DNA of 64,000 bases, taken from Endosaccharibacter trunci. GTDB taxonomy: Bacteria; Pseudomonadota; Alphaproteobacteria; Acetobacterales; Acetobacteraceae. A program made the translations under genes and the position numbers. The DNA lies in NCBI GenBank assembly GCA_024515975.1, contig JAMSKV010000008.1, forward strand, positions 1-64,000. Reading direction: 5' to 3'. Positions within the stretch are counted from its first letter, which is position 1, and each line of letters begins with the position of its first letter. Under the pieces are notes generated by a model. The model worked only from the letters and a program-made list of their open reading frames with translations, made no database searches and was not told the DNA's origin. Of the stretch, positions 1-9,081 are shown one piece after another.

Positions 1-116
1 CCGTCATATCCCCATCCGCCGATCTGACTGCCGATAAAGCCTATGACGCTGACGAATTTCAGGCTTTTCTCAACAGGCAGGACAGCAGATCGGTCATCTC
101 ACCAACGCCGAACTGA
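1..116 (+). pseudogene. IS5-like DDE transposase remnant (3' fragment)
   Basis: An open frame enters from the left edge (codons in phase with position 3) and stops at 114-116. It reads ADKAYDADEFQAFL followed by NRQDSRSVISP, which matches the stretch of IS5/IS4-family transposases that contains 'DKAYD...FL..R....VIPP'. In intact family members about 60-70 residues follow, ending in an 'RRIATRYDK'-like segment. Here the frame stops about seven residues after 'VIS', so the element looks frameshifted or truncated. The rest lies outside the window, so an intact upstream part cannot be excluded. Confidence 0.6.
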
Positions 117-379
117 CAAGCCATCCTAGTCCACCGATGTCGCAATCCGCCGCCAGAACGACCAGATGGGGCATTCCTGCTGGAGGTTCCGTGTTGACGC
201 GCTGTCGCTATCCGTCACGATAACACCGCCCGAAAGATCCCTGCTGGTAGCCTCTTCGTGCTCGCCATCACCAGAGGGTTTAGATGACCCCAGCGCCTCA
301 CAAGGCGACGAAGTCGACCCCATCGGAATTCCTGGCGGTATCACAGGTACAAACTTCTGCGCGCACGGAATTCGAGAAC
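117..379. other. gene-free stretch after transposase remnant
   Basis: Between the transposase stop and the fusA terminator I find no start codon with a Shine-Dalgarno sequence leading into a protein I recognise. It probably contains decayed insertion-sequence DNA. Confidence 0.4.
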
Positions 380-407
380 AAAAAAGCCGGCCCCTCCCGG
401 GACCGGC
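380..407 (-). terminator. Rho-independent terminator of fusA
   Basis: On the minus strand, downstream of the fusA stop, a GC-rich hairpin (GCCGG at 386-390 pairs with CCGGC at 403-407, followed by three more C-G pairs and a four-base loop) runs into a T tract (A run at 380-385 on the plus strand). Confidence 0.75.
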
Positions 408-435
408 CTTGTTTCGCTTCAGACCAAAACCGCGA

Positions 436-2520
436 TCAGGCGGACTTCGTCATGATCTCGTCCGCGATGTTGCGCGGCACCGGATCGTAATGATGGAACT
501 GCATGGTGAAGGACGCGCGGCCCTTGGTCATGGAGCGCAGGTGGGAGATGTAGCCGAACATTTCCTTCAGCGGCACCTGCGCGCGCACCGTCACCGTGGA
601 ACCGGAGTTCTCCTGGTTCTGGATCTGGCCGCGACGACGGTTCATGTCGCCCACGACGTCGCCGACATGGTCCTGCGGGGTGGTGACCTCGACGTCCATG
701 ATCGGCTCCAGGATCACCGGGCCGGCCTTCTTCATGCCTTCGCGGAAGCAGGCCTTGGCGGCGATTTCGAACGCGAGCGCGGAGGAGTCGACGTCATGGT
801 ACTTGCCGTCCACCAGCGAGTACTTGAAGTCCACCGTCGGGAAGCCCGCGAGCACGCCGGTCGAGGCCTGCACCTTGATGCCCTTTTCGACCGCCGGGAT
901 GTATTCCTTCGGCACCGTGCCGCCGACGATCTTGTTCTCGAAGGTGATGCCGTCGTTGCGCTCCACTGGCGCGAACTCGATCTTCACCTCGGCGTACTGG
1001 CCCGAACCGCCAGACTGCTTCTTGTGGGTATAGGTCTCGGTATGCGCCTTGGTGATGGTCTCGCGATACGCCACCTGCGGCGCGCCGATATTGGCGTCCA
1101 CGCCGTATTCGCGACGCAGACGGTCGATGATGATCTCGAGATGCAGCTCGCCCATGCCGGACAGGATGGTCTGGCCGGTTTCCTGGTCGGTCTTCAGGCG
1201 CAGCGAGGGATCCTCGCCGGCGAGCTTCTGCAGCGCCAGCGTCATCTTCTCGACGGCTTCCTTGGTCTTCGGCTCGACCGAGATGTCGATCACCGGCACA
1301 GGGAAGGCCATGCGCTCCAGCACCACTGGATCGGCGGCATCGGCCAGCGTGTCGCCGGTGCCGGTGTCCTTCAGTCCCACGAACGCGGCGATGTCGCCCG
1401 CATGCACTTCCTTCACTTCCTGGCGCTTGTCGGCGTGCATCTGGAACATGCGGCCGACGCGCTCCTTGTGACCCTTGGTGGTGTTCATCACCTGGTCACC
1501 GGACTTCAGCACGCCGCGATACACGCGCACGAAGGTCAGGGTGCCGTACTTGTCGTTGATGATCTTGAAGGCCAAGCCGGCGAACTTGCCGTCCGGATCC
1601 ACCGGGATCACTTCCAGCGCCTTCTCGTCCACCTCGTCGCCGGCATCTTCCGGCGGGGCGACGCGGATGCCTTCCACGTCGATCGGCGCCGGCAGGTAGT
1701 CCAGCACGCCGTCGAGCAGCGGCTGCACGCCCTTGTTCTTGAACGCCGTGCCGCACAGGACCGGGCGGAACGCGCCGGAGATGGTGCCCTTCTTGATGGC
1801 GCGCTTCAGCGTCTCGACGCTCACGTCGCCATTCTCGAAGTATTCTTCCATGCCGGCATCATCGACCGCGAGCGCGGTGTCGAGCAGGACCTGGCGCGCC
1901 TCGGCGGCCTTCTCCTTCAGATCGGCCGGAATTTCCTCGTCATGGAACTTCGCGCCGAGCTCGCCGCCTTCCCAGATGATCGCCTTCATCTCGACCAGGT
2001 CGACCACGCCCAGGAAGTTCTCCTCGGCGCCGATCGGCAGCTGCAGCGGCAGCGCCACGATGTCGAGCTTCTCCTTCAGCGTGTCGAACGCGCGGTAGAA
2101 GTCGGCGCCGGTGCGGTCCAGCTTGTTGATGAAGATGATGCGCGGAACGTTGTAGCGGTCGGCCAGGCGCCAGTTGGTCTCGGACTGCGGCTGCACGCCG
2201 GCCACGCCCTCGATGATGAAGATGGCGCCGTCGAGCACGCGCAGCGAGCGGTTCACTTCGATGTTGAAGTCGATATGGCCGGGCGTGTCGATGATGTTGA
2301 TGCGGTGATCCTTCCACTCGCACGTCACCGCCGCGGAGGTGATGGTGATCCCCCGCTCGCGCTCCTGCTCCATATAGTCGGTGGTGGTGTTGCCCTCATG
2401 GACCTCACCGATCTTGTGGCTGACGCCGGTGTAATAGAGAATCCGCTCGGTGGTAGTGGTCTTGCCGGCATCGATATGCGCGGTAATCCCAATATTGCGG
2501 ATCTTCGACAGGTCGGACAC
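436..2520 (-). CDS. fusA: Elongation factor G
   Basis: Translational GTPase that catalyses ribosome translocation and, with ribosome recycling factor, ribosome splitting; cytoplasmic. The 694-aa product has family length. The G domain starts at once, with the P loop [11 protein letters not shown] near residues 14-24, DTPGHIDF near residue 80 and NKLD near residue 135; domains II-V follow. I place the start at GTG 2518-2520 because GAGGAGA lies 6-7 bases upstream; an in-frame TTG 15 bases earlier overlaps that Shine-Dalgarno sequence. The gene stands beside rpmB rather than inside a visible rpsL-rpsG-tuf operon, so it is either a relocated fusA or a second copy. A terminator follows the stop. 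Confidence 0.96.
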   Translation of the reverse strand: MSDLSKIRNIGITAHIDAGKTTTTERILYYTGVSHKIGEVHEGNTTTDYMEQERERGITITSAAVTCEWKDHRINIIDTPGHIDFNIEVNRSLRVLDGAIFIIEGVAGVQPQSETNWRLADRYNVPRIIFINKLDRTGADFYRAFDTLKEKLDIVALPLQLPIGAEENFLGVVDLVEMKAIIWEGGELGAKFHDEEIPADLKEKAAEARQVLLDTALAVDDAGMEEYFENGDVSVETLKRAIKKGTISGAFRPVLCGTAFKNKGVQPLLDGVLDYLPAPIDVEGIRVAPPEDAGDEVDEKALEVIPVDPDGKFAGLAFKIINDKYGTLTFVRVYRGVLKSGDQVMNTTKGHKERVGRMFQMHADKRQEVKEVHAGDIAAFVGLKDTGTGDTLADAADPVVLERMAFPVPVIDISVEPKTKEAVEKMTLALQKLAGEDPSLRLKTDQETGQTILSGMGELHLEIIIDRLRREYGVDANIGAPQVAYRETITKAHTETYTHKKQSGGSGQYAEVKIEFAPVERNDGITFENKIVGGTVPKEYIPAVEKGIKVQASTGVLAGFPTVDFKYSLVDGKYHDVDSSALAFEIAAKACFREGMKKAGPVILEPIMDVEVTTPQDHVGDVVGDMNRRRGQIQNQENSGSTVTVRAQVPLKEMFGYISHLRSMTKGRASFTMQFHHYDPVPRNIADEIMTKSA

Positions 2521-2697
2521 GGCGGTTCTCCTCAAGCCAAGAAGGCGCGAGGATCACGCCGCAGGCGGAACCCTCGCACCTTCCGGGGCCGCCATCTGCC
2601 TGCGGCCGAAAGACTGATGGGCCCTCACATGCGCGAGAAGCCCTGCGTTTGCAAGCGCGAACCGGGCCGGTTTGCCCGGCGCCGCGCTCGCGTCGGA

Positions 2698-3003
2698 TCA
2701 GGCGGTGGCGCCGGCCTGCTTCTTGGCCTGGGCGCGGACGATGCGGCGCTTCAGCACCTGCGCCTCTTCCGGCAGGCGGCGGTTCGGCGTGGTCAGCAGG
2801 AACGAGTCCAGGCCGCCATTATGCTCGATGGTGCGCAGACCATGCGTGGTCACGCGGATGCGCACCGAGGTGCCCAGCACGTCGGACAGCAGGGAGGTCT
2901 CCTGCAGGTTGGGCAGGTAGCGGCGGCGGCTCTTGTTGTTGGCGTGGCTGACGTTATTGCCCGTCAGCACGCCCTTGCCGGTCATCTCGCAGCGGCGCGA
3001 CAT
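2698..3003 (-). CDS. rpmB: 50S ribosomal protein L28
   Basis: Structural protein of the large ribosomal subunit. The 101-aa product begins [10 protein letters not shown] and carries the L28 hallmarks [10 protein letters not shown] and RRRYLPNLQ, then a basic tail. The ATG at 3001-3003 has AAAGGA about ten bases upstream. The alphaproteobacterial L28 form is longer than the E. coli protein (about 78 aa), so the length is expected. A 177-base gap separates it from fusA on the same strand. A weak GCCGG-loop-CCGGC hairpin at 2666-2680 may end the transcript. Confidence 0.95.
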   Translation of the reverse strand: MSRRCEMTGKGVLTGNNVSHANNKSRRRYLPNLQETSLLSDVLGTSVRIRVTTHGLRTIEHNGGLDSFLLTTPNRRLPEEAQVLKRRIVRAQAKKQAGATA

Positions 3004-3168
3004 CGTTCCAGATCCTTTGATAGGCTCGACACCGTCCCGCAAGCTCGGGACGTACAAGCAGCCGGCAGCAATGGCGGCCGACGGCGATTCCGATAGAGGC
3101 GCGGCTTATCGCCAAGTGCGGCCGATCCGTCAAGCACGGAGTGACGGATGCCGGCGGTTTCGCGCCGC

Positions 3169-3474
3169 TCAGCCCTTGCCGAATCCGTGATCGTGCTGGG
3201 GATCGAGTTCGCCGGCCTCCACGCTGTGGATGGCGTTTTCCAGCATCCGGACCATGGCCTCCCGGCTCATGGTGCGCGCCAGAAGCCCGAGCGAGCCGCC
3301 CAGAAGGGCCGAAGCGATCGCCATCGGCGGCAGTTTCTCGCCCAGCATGTACTCGATCGCCTTGTCGGTGACGGCGCCGGCATGGCTCAGCTCGGCCGGG
3401 ATCTGACCATCATGACCGAGCGGCTGTTCGCCGGCATGGCGATCGGGGCCTGCGGCGGCGGGATCGAACTCCAT
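3169..3474 (-). CDS. Hypothetical protein, 101 aa
   Basis: Function not recognised. The product starts MEFDPAAAGPDRHAGEQ, has an acidic/His-containing N-terminus, then one moderately hydrophobic, Ala/Gly/Leu-rich stretch around residues 50-65 (PMAIASALLGGSLGLLART) and a His/Asp tail (DPQHDHGFGKG). It may be one amphipathic or membrane-associated helix. GGAGG precedes the ATG at 3472-3474. The gene lies 25 bases downstream of the ABC exporter on the same strand and is probably co-transcribed with it, so a role linked to that exporter is possible but unproven. Confidence 0.7.
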   Translation of the reverse strand: MEFDPAAAGPDRHAGEQPLGHDGQIPAELSHAGAVTDKAIEYMLGEKLPPMAIASALLGGSLGLLARTMSREAMVRMLENAIHSVEAGELDPQHDHGFGKG

Positions 3475-3499
3475 CGTTTCCTCCTTATCGTGGGCTTGT

Positions 3500-5368
3500 T
3501 CAGAAAGCGGCGTCGAGGGCCGGACTCGGCAGATGCGGTTCGCCCGCCGCCTCTTCCTCCGACTGCGCCGCCCACATCCGGGCGTAAACCCCGTCCTGCT
3601 CCAGCAGGGTGCGATGGGTGCCGCGTTCGGCGATGCGGCCATCCGACAGGACCAGGATCTCATCCGCGTCCACGACCGTGGACAGGCGATGCGCGATCAC
3701 CAGCGTGGTGCGATGGGCGGCGACGGTCCGCAGGGCCGCCTGAATCTCGGATTCGGTATGGGTGTCGAGCGCGCTGGTCGCCTCGTCCAGCAGCAACAGC
3801 CGCGGATTCTTGAGAATGGTGCGGGCGATCGCCACGCGCTGCTTCTCGCCACCGGAGAGTTTGAGTCCACGCTCGCCGACCCTGGTGTCATAGCCGTCCG
3901 GGAGACCCATCACGAAATCATGTACCTGGGCCAGCCTGGCCGCGTGCTCGATCTCCGCCTGCGTCGCGCCGATCCGGCCATAGGCGATGTTGTAGCGGAT
4001 GGTGTCGTTGAACAGCACCGTGTCCTGGGGCACCACGCCGATGGCTGCCCGCAGGCTCTCCTGGGCGTAGTCGCGCACATCCTGCTCATCCACCAGCACC
4101 CGGCCGTCATCGACGTCGTAGAAGCGGAACAGGAGCCGGCTGATGGTCGATTTGCCGGCGCCGGTGGGTCCGACGATGGCGACGCGCCCGCCGGGCGGCA
4201 CCGAGAAGCTGATGCCGTGCAGGATCTCGCGATCGGGGCGGTAGCCGAAACGGACATTCTCGAACCGGACGGAGGCGGGCGGCGCGTCTTCCAGACTGGC
4301 CGGTAGCAGCAGGGGTGCTGCGGGATCGCGCACCTCCTGGGTTTCCCCCAGCAGGCGGAACATCTGCTCCAGATCCACCACAGACTGGCGCAGCGAGGAA
4401 TACACGAAGCCGAGCAGGTTCAGCGGTGCATAAAGCTGCATCAGATAGGTGTTCACCAGCACGAACTTGCCGACCGTGAGCCGCCCCGAAGCCACACCCT
4501 CGGCCGCCATCAGCATGATCGCCGCCAGCGCCACGGCGATGATGGTGGCCTGCCCGAGATTGAGCAGGTTCAGCGAGACCTGGGTGCGCACGGCAGCACG
4601 TTCGTAGCGGCCCTGGGTTTCGTCGTAGCGCCGCGCTTCGTGCGCCTCGTTACCGAAATACTTGACCGTCTCGAAATTGAGCAGGCTGTCCAGCGCCTTG
4701 GTGCTGGCCTCGCTTTCCACCTCGTTCATGCGGCGGCGAATGCCGATGCGCCACGAGGTAAAGGCTACGGTGAAGCCGACATAGGTCACCACCGTCAGCA
4801 GGACGGCCAGCGCAAAACGCCAATCGAACAGGCGCCAGATCACCACCGTCACCATCAGCGTCTCGATCAGGGTGGGGACGATGTTGAAGACGCCCAGACG
4901 CAGGATCAGCTCGATCGCCTGCGTCCCGCGCTCGATCGCCCGGGTCACGCCGCCGGTCTGACGATCCAGATGGAAGCGCAGCGACAGCGCGTGCAGATGC
5001 CGGAAGGTCCGGATCGCCGCGACCCGGATCACCCGCTGCTTCACCGGCGCGAATAAGGCGTCACGCAACTCACCGAAGCCGCCGGCGGCGATCCGCAACG
5101 CGCCGTAGCCCAGGATCAGGGCAACCGGCACCACCAGGGCGTGGGTCGGGTCGCGGTGCGACAGCCGGTCCACGGCGCGCGCATAGACGATCGGCACGCA
5201 GACGGTGGCGAGCTTGGCCAGGATCAGCAGCAACACGGCGCCCACCACCAGCAGACGCGTGCGCAGATCGCCGCGCGGCCACAGGAAAGGGAGGAGGCCG
5301 CGCACGGTGGAGAACGCGCTCGTTCGAGGGCGCGGCACCGGATCGGCGCCGGGGGAAGCGGATGACAT
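3500..5368 (-). CDS. ATM1/HMT1-type ABC exporter (fused TM-NBD half transporter)
   Basis: Inner-membrane ABC exporter of the ATM1/ABCB7 group, whose members export glutathione-linked sulfur or metal compounds and help Fe-S biogenesis or heavy-metal tolerance. The 622-aa protein has about six membrane helices in its first 330 residues with the group signature NFETVKYFGNE. The nucleotide-binding domain has Walker A GPTGAGKS near residue 400, signature LSGGEKQR near 500 and Walker B LLLLDEATSALD. The start is uncertain: GGGAGG lies only one base before the chosen ATG (5366-5368), and an upstream in-frame TTG is possible. The small 101-aa gene follows directly. Confidence 0.9.
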   Translation of the reverse strand: MSSASPGADPVPRPRTSAFSTVRGLLPFLWPRGDLRTRLLVVGAVLLLILAKLATVCVPIVYARAVDRLSHRDPTHALVVPVALILGYGALRIAAGGFGELRDALFAPVKQRVIRVAAIRTFRHLHALSLRFHLDRQTGGVTRAIERGTQAIELILRLGVFNIVPTLIETLMVTVVIWRLFDWRFALAVLLTVVTYVGFTVAFTSWRIGIRRRMNEVESEASTKALDSLLNFETVKYFGNEAHEARRYDETQGRYERAAVRTQVSLNLLNLGQATIIAVALAAIMLMAAEGVASGRLTVGKFVLVNTYLMQLYAPLNLLGFVYSSLRQSVVDLEQMFRLLGETQEVRDPAAPLLLPASLEDAPPASVRFENVRFGYRPDREILHGISFSVPPGGRVAIVGPTGAGKSTISRLLFRFYDVDDGRVLVDEQDVRDYAQESLRAAIGVVPQDTVLFNDTIRYNIAYGRIGATQAEIEHAARLAQVHDFVMGLPDGYDTRVGERGLKLSGGEKQRVAIARTILKNPRLLLLDEATSALDTHTESEIQAALRTVAAHRTTLVIAHRLSTVVDADEILVLSDGRIAERGTHRTLLEQDGVYARMWAAQSEEEAAGEPHLPSPALDAAF

Positions 5369-5466
5369 GCCTCCCGATGTGGCATGCAAGGCGGTTATTT
5401 CAAACCACAGCCGTCCGGACGGCGATGACACGTTGCCAACGGGCCGGGGCTCTGGAACGGTTCGGC

Positions 5467-6327
5467 ATGGATATCGCGCCCTTTCTCCGTCATCTCGAGC
5501 GATGCAACAACACGACGCTGCCGGGCGGCCGTCTTCCGTTCCGCCTCGGCGCGGCGCCGGTCGGGTTCGTGGCGCCTGCCCTGGCGCCGGAACTGGAATC
5601 GCGGGGAGTCAGGCGCGAAGGCGATGCGCTGGTTCTCGACGATCCGTCCGCCCTGGCCGCCCTCGGCCGCTCGTTGACGGAAGCGAAGCTGTTCCGGTTC
5701 CGCGACGAGCCGTTCGATATCCGCGCCGTTCCGGACGGCCCGGTGCTGGCGAGACTGGATCGGGGCGTGCTGCCCGGTTTCGGCGTGCTGGCGGAGGGGC
5801 TGCATCTGAACGGGCTGGTGCAGCGGACGGACGGGCTGCATCTCTGGGTCGGCCATCGGGCGGAGAACAAGCTCCTCGACCCCGGAAAGCTCGATCATCT
5901 CGCTGCAGGAGGGATCGCCGCCGGCCACGATCCGCTGTCCACGCTGGAGAAGGAAGGCGCCGAGGAGTGCGGCCTGCCGCCGGAACTGGCGCGCCAGGCG
6001 ATCCCGGCCGGCATCATCTCCTATGTCATGCAGCGCCCGGAGGGGCTGCGTCGTGACCGGCTGCACTGCTTCGACGTGATGCTGCCTGAAAGCTTCCAGC
6101 CGCACGCGCATGATGGGGAGATGACCGGCTTTACCCTGATGACGTTGGAAGAGGCGTTCCGGCTGGTACGCGACACCGACCGCTTCAAGTTCAATGTCAA
6201 CCTGGTGCTGATCGACCTGCTCCTGCGGCACGGCCTGATCGACCCGTCGAGTGCGGACGGCGCATTGCTGAAAGAGCGTCTTGCCGGGCCTTATCGCGGC
6301 GGCCCGGTCAGCCCAGTCGCCGGTTGA
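5467..6327 (+). CDS. Nudix hydrolase, DUF4743/thiamine-pyrophosphokinase-like
   Basis: Predicted cytoplasmic Nudix phosphohydrolase. The 286-aa protein has an N-terminal alpha/beta region of about 120 residues (DUF4743-like), then a Nudix box at about 149-170. The box follows G-X5-(D)-X7-(K)E-X2-EE-X-G-L, with Asp and Lys replacing the usual Glu and Arg, and keeps the metal-binding E163, E166 and E167. This architecture resembles proteins related to plant and fungal thiamine pyrophosphokinase-type Nudix enzymes; the substrate is unknown. The ATG at 5467 follows a GGAA-type Shine-Dalgarno. The gene is divergent from the ABC exporter and convergent with the chemoreceptor. Confidence 0.85.
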   Translation: MDIAPFLRHLERCNNTTLPGGRLPFRLGAAPVGFVAPALAPELESRGVRREGDALVLDDPSALAALGRSLTEAKLFRFRDEPFDIRAVPDGPVLARLDRGVLPGFGVLAEGLHLNGLVQRTDGLHLWVGHRAENKLLDPGKLDHLAAGGIAAGHDPLSTLEKEGAEECGLPPELARQAIPAGIISYVMQRPEGLRRDRLHCFDVMLPESFQPHAHDGEMTGFTLMTLEEAFRLVRDTDRFKFNVNLVLIDLLLRHGLIDPSSADGALLKERLAGPYRGGPVSPVAG

Positions 6328-6376
6328 CCTGCACAAGGTAGCGGCCCTCCCCGGCTCAGGCGAAGCGCATGATGAA

Positions 6377-6404
6377 ATCGGACGCCGTCGGCGTGAGGTC
6401 CGAT
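6377..6404. terminator. Hairpin between convergent genes
   Basis: ATCGGAC at 6377-6383 is complementary to GTCCGAT at 6398-6404, with an inner GCC/GGC pairing. It lies between the convergent Nudix and chemoreceptor stops and could terminate both transcripts, though no long T run follows. Confidence 0.4.
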
Positions 6405-6451
6405 CATCCCAATTGAACCGAATGCCGAGCAACGCTTGCCGTCGTTCCCAC

Positions 6452-7933
6452 TCAATTGGCGACCAGAATCTGTGCCGCGTTCTTGGTTTTCTGCACCGTC
6501 TCGGCGACATGGCTCACGGCACTCGAGATTCCGCTGATACTGGTGAAGACCGAAGATACGGCGCCGGATGCATTCCGCATCTGTTCCGACATGCTGCGGG
6601 TCACGACATTCTGCTCCTCCACCGCCGATGCCGTGGCCATGACGCTTTCCCGGACCGTGACCATACCGTCGCGGATGGTGCCGAGCGCACCGGTCACGCC
6701 GGCCGAGATCTTCTGGATTCCGTCGATCTCGTCGGAGATACGCTGCGTCGCCGAGGCGGCCTGGATCGCCAAAGTCTTGACCTCGTTCGCCACCACGGCG
6801 AAGCCCTTGCCGGCATCGCCGGCGCGCGCGGCCTCGATGGTCGCGTTCAGCGCCAGCAGGTTGATCTGGCTGGCGATGGAGCGGATCAATCCGACGATGC
6901 CGTTCATCTCCTGCGTGGAGCGGGCGAGCGCGTCCGTATCCTCTCCGGCTGAAACGGTCTGCGCGAACGCCTTTTCCGTGGCCGTGCGCGACCGGGTCAT
7001 GCTCTGGGCGATCTCGGCGATCGACGCCGCCAGTTCTTCCGCGCTGGTGGCCAATGATTGCACTGTGCTCGACATCTCCCCGGCCGCCATTCCGGCGGAG
7101 TCGGCCTCGTTGGACGAAGAACCGATCGCCTGATCGATCTCGCCGAAATTATGGTCGATCAGCCTCTTCAGGTTGGCGAACAATTCCACCTGCGCCGTCA
7201 CGTCATTGGCAAACTTGACGACCTTGCAGACCTTCCCGCTCTCGTCGTTGATCGGATTGTAGGCTCCCTCGATCCAGACCGTTTTCCCGTCCCGCGTCAG
7301 ACGCTTGTAGCGCCCCGCCTGGTACGTGCCGGAACGCAGAGCGTCCCAGAACCGGGCGTAGGACGCATCCTCACGCTGTTCCGGATCGAGAAAGATGCTG
7401 TGATGCCGCCCCTTGATCTGGTCCATCGTGTATCGGACGGACCGGAGGAAATTCTCGTTTGCCGAAATGATGGTCCCGTCGATCGAGAACTCGATCATGG
7501 CCTGGGACCGGCTGATGGCGGCCACCTGCGCGGAATAGTCGAGATTCACCAGACGCGTTTTGGCGCTCGACCATTCCACCACGAAGCCGACGGTCCTGTC
7601 GCGATCGCGCAGCGGATTCACGATCAGGTCGAACCCGTGTCCGGCGATCCAGATGGTCGCCCTGTGCTGCTTCTGCAGCGCGGCCAGCATGCGCTGCTGA
7701 TGAGCGGGCGTCTTGTGGAAAATGTCGATATTGCTGCCGATCAGCCTGTCCACGCTGAACTGGGGCATCTCCTTTCGGAGATCCCCCTCCACTTCGCGCA
7801 GCAAGGCGATCACCGCCTTGTTCGCGTGGACGATGTTCAGCTTATCGTCTGCGATCATCACGTTGGCATGCTGTTCTTCCAGTGCCAGAGCGCGAAGATC
7901 CGGTCGCTTCAGCCAGCCCAAACTGTCTCGCAT
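6452..7933 (-). CDS. Soluble methyl-accepting chemotaxis protein with two PAS domains
   Basis: Cytoplasmic chemoreceptor. The 493-aa protein has no membrane segment. It begins with two PAS domains (about residues 15-120 and 130-255, the second with the FLRSVRY...[11 protein letters not shown] motif typical of flavin- or haem-type PAS/PAC units). The methyl-accepting signalling domain follows, with the hairpin tip around [16 protein letters not shown] and [12 protein letters not shown]. The ATG at 7931-7933 is preceded by AAAGGA; an upstream in-frame GTG overlaps that site. No other chemotaxis gene is in the window. An intracellular redox or oxygen cue is likely from the PAS type, but the ligand is not visible. 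Confidence 0.9.
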   Translation of the reverse strand: MRDSLGWLKRPDLRALALEEQHANVMIADDKLNIVHANKAVIALLREVEGDLRKEMPQFSVDRLIGSNIDIFHKTPAHQQRMLAALQKQHRATIWIAGHGFDLIVNPLRDRDRTVGFVVEWSSAKTRLVNLDYSAQVAAISRSQAMIEFSIDGTIISANENFLRSVRYTMDQIKGRHHSIFLDPEQREDASYARFWDALRSGTYQAGRYKRLTRDGKTVWIEGAYNPINDESGKVCKVVKFANDVTAQVELFANLKRLIDHNFGEIDQAIGSSSNEADSAGMAAGEMSSTVQSLATSAEELAASIAEIAQSMTRSRTATEKAFAQTVSAGEDTDALARSTQEMNGIVGLIRSIASQINLLALNATIEAARAGDAGKGFAVVANEVKTLAIQAASATQRISDEIDGIQKISAGVTGALGTIRDGMVTVRESVMATASAVEEQNVVTRSMSEQMRNASGAVSSVFTSISGISSAVSHVAETVQKTKNAAQILVAN

Positions 7934-8204
7934 CGTTGGTCCTTTCCATCGCGACACGAACCGCCCTTGCGTCGCAGCGTCGCATCATGAGGCCGTGACA
8001 TTTCCATTCGATTAACAGCGCCCCCCTCCACTGTGCGGAGCGGGAGAGGCCTTGCGATGGCGTGCTGACCACGCCTCTCTTCGGCATGCCGGAAGCACGA
8101 TCTTCACCATCCGCGCCAACATGCTGAAACCATTATGAAGTCCGCGACCTGTCACCGATTTCGCCCGCAGAACAGGAACTTCGGGCTTTCATCACCCGTT
8201 GATT
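7934..8204. other. Divergent intergenic region (MCP / imuA)
   Basis: About 270 bases without a convincing gene, holding the promoters of the chemoreceptor and of the imuA operon. A perfect 6-bp stem (GGCGTG at 8059-8064, CACGCC at 8070-8075) is the only marked structure. Confidence 0.4.
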
Positions 8205-8219
8205 GTTCATGATATGTTC
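8205..8219 (+). promoter_or_regulatory. LexA/SOS box, GTTC-N7-GTTC
   Basis: GTTC at 8205-8208 and GTTC at 8216-8219 are separated by exactly seven bases. This direct repeat is the established LexA operator of Alphaproteobacteria. It lies about 30 bases before the imuA start, as expected for a DNA-damage-inducible mutagenesis operon. Confidence 0.88.
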
Positions 8220-8250
8220 TATATCGAAGCGCCGAAAGCGGGGGGCGAAT

Positions 8251-9081
8251 GTGGAACGGGAGGACGCAGAAACGACGGCACGAACGCGGATCGACCGTCT
8301 GCGCGACCAGATCCATACGCTCGACCGTCGGCCCGTGCGTCCATCTGGCCGGGCACGGATCGGCTTCCGCCTCTCTTCCATCGATTCGTACCTGTCCGGC
8401 GGTCTGGCCACCGGCGCCTTGCACGAGATGCTGGGACAGGGTGCCGATACCGAGCACGGCGCCGCCGCGAGCCGGCTCCTGGCCGGTCTGCTGGCCGGTT
8501 TTTCCCGCACCCTGCCTCCCGAAAGCCGGGTGTTGTGGGCGATGCGGGGAGACGATCTCTATCCGCCCGGCCTGGCCGCCGTGGGATTGCCGCCGCACCG
8601 CCTAATCCTGGCGCAGTGCGGCCGCAACGTGGCCGCCGTGATGGAGGAAGCGCTGCGCCATCCCGGCCTGTGCGCCGTGGTGGGCGAGATCGAGGGCGCG
8701 TTCGGCCTCACCGCGTCCCGCCGGCTGCAGTTGGCGGCGGAAGCGTCCGGCGTCCCAGCGTTCCTCATCCGGCGCAGCCGGCGCTTCGACGATCCGGTCC
8801 TGCTGGCCCCCAGTGCGGCCGTCACGCGCTGGCGCATCGGCGTGCTGCCGCCACGCGGGCGCTTCCATCCCGCCCATCTCGACGACCGGCCGCTATGGCG
8901 CCTCAGCCTGCTGCGCAGCCGGGATTCCAGCCTGTCCGAATGGACCGTGCAGGCTTGCGATGCGGAAGGCCGCCTTGCCGATGTCCCACCCCTCCCCGCC
9001 CGCCCGGCGCATCGGGTTCCTGTTCCTGCCCTTCTGGCCGATCGAGCGTCGCCACACGCACGCCTCGCCGCCACGGGATGA
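8251..9081 (+). CDS. imuA: ImuA, RecA-like protein of the SOS mutasome
   Basis: Accessory protein for SOS-induced translesion synthesis with ImuB and DnaE2. The 276-aa product is a RecA-fold relative with SGGLATGALHEMLG in place of a Walker A region, as in ImuA proteins. I chose GTG at 8251 because a G-rich Shine-Dalgarno-like run lies just upstream and earlier in-frame ATGs fall within or next to the SOS box. Its 3' end overlaps imuB by 101 bases, indicating translational coupling. The SOS box upstream predicts LexA control. Confidence 0.88.
   Translation: MEREDAETTARTRIDRLRDQIHTLDRRPVRPSGRARIGFRLSSIDSYLSGGLATGALHEMLGQGADTEHGAAASRLLAGLLAGFSRTLPPESRVLWAMRGDDLYPPGLAAVGLPPHRLILAQCGRNVAAVMEEALRHPGLCAVVGEIEGAFGLTASRRLQLAAEASGVPAFLIRRSRRFDDPVLLAPSAAVTRWRIGVLPPRGRFHPAHLDDRPLWRLSLLRSRDSSLSEWTVQACDAEGRLADVPPLPARPAHRVPVPALLADRASPHARLAATG

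Noticed and set aside
120-190. Minus-strand segment reading FWRRIATSVD, resembling the IS5 transposase end RRIATRYDK
   Set aside because: Only ten residues, on the opposite strand from the transposase remnant and followed by a stop; treated as chance unless a search supports an inverted copy.
166-3096. A 976-codon open frame on the plus strand across fusA and rpmB
   Set aside because: It is antisense to two highly conserved ribosomal genes; its length reflects high GC and the product is low-complexity.
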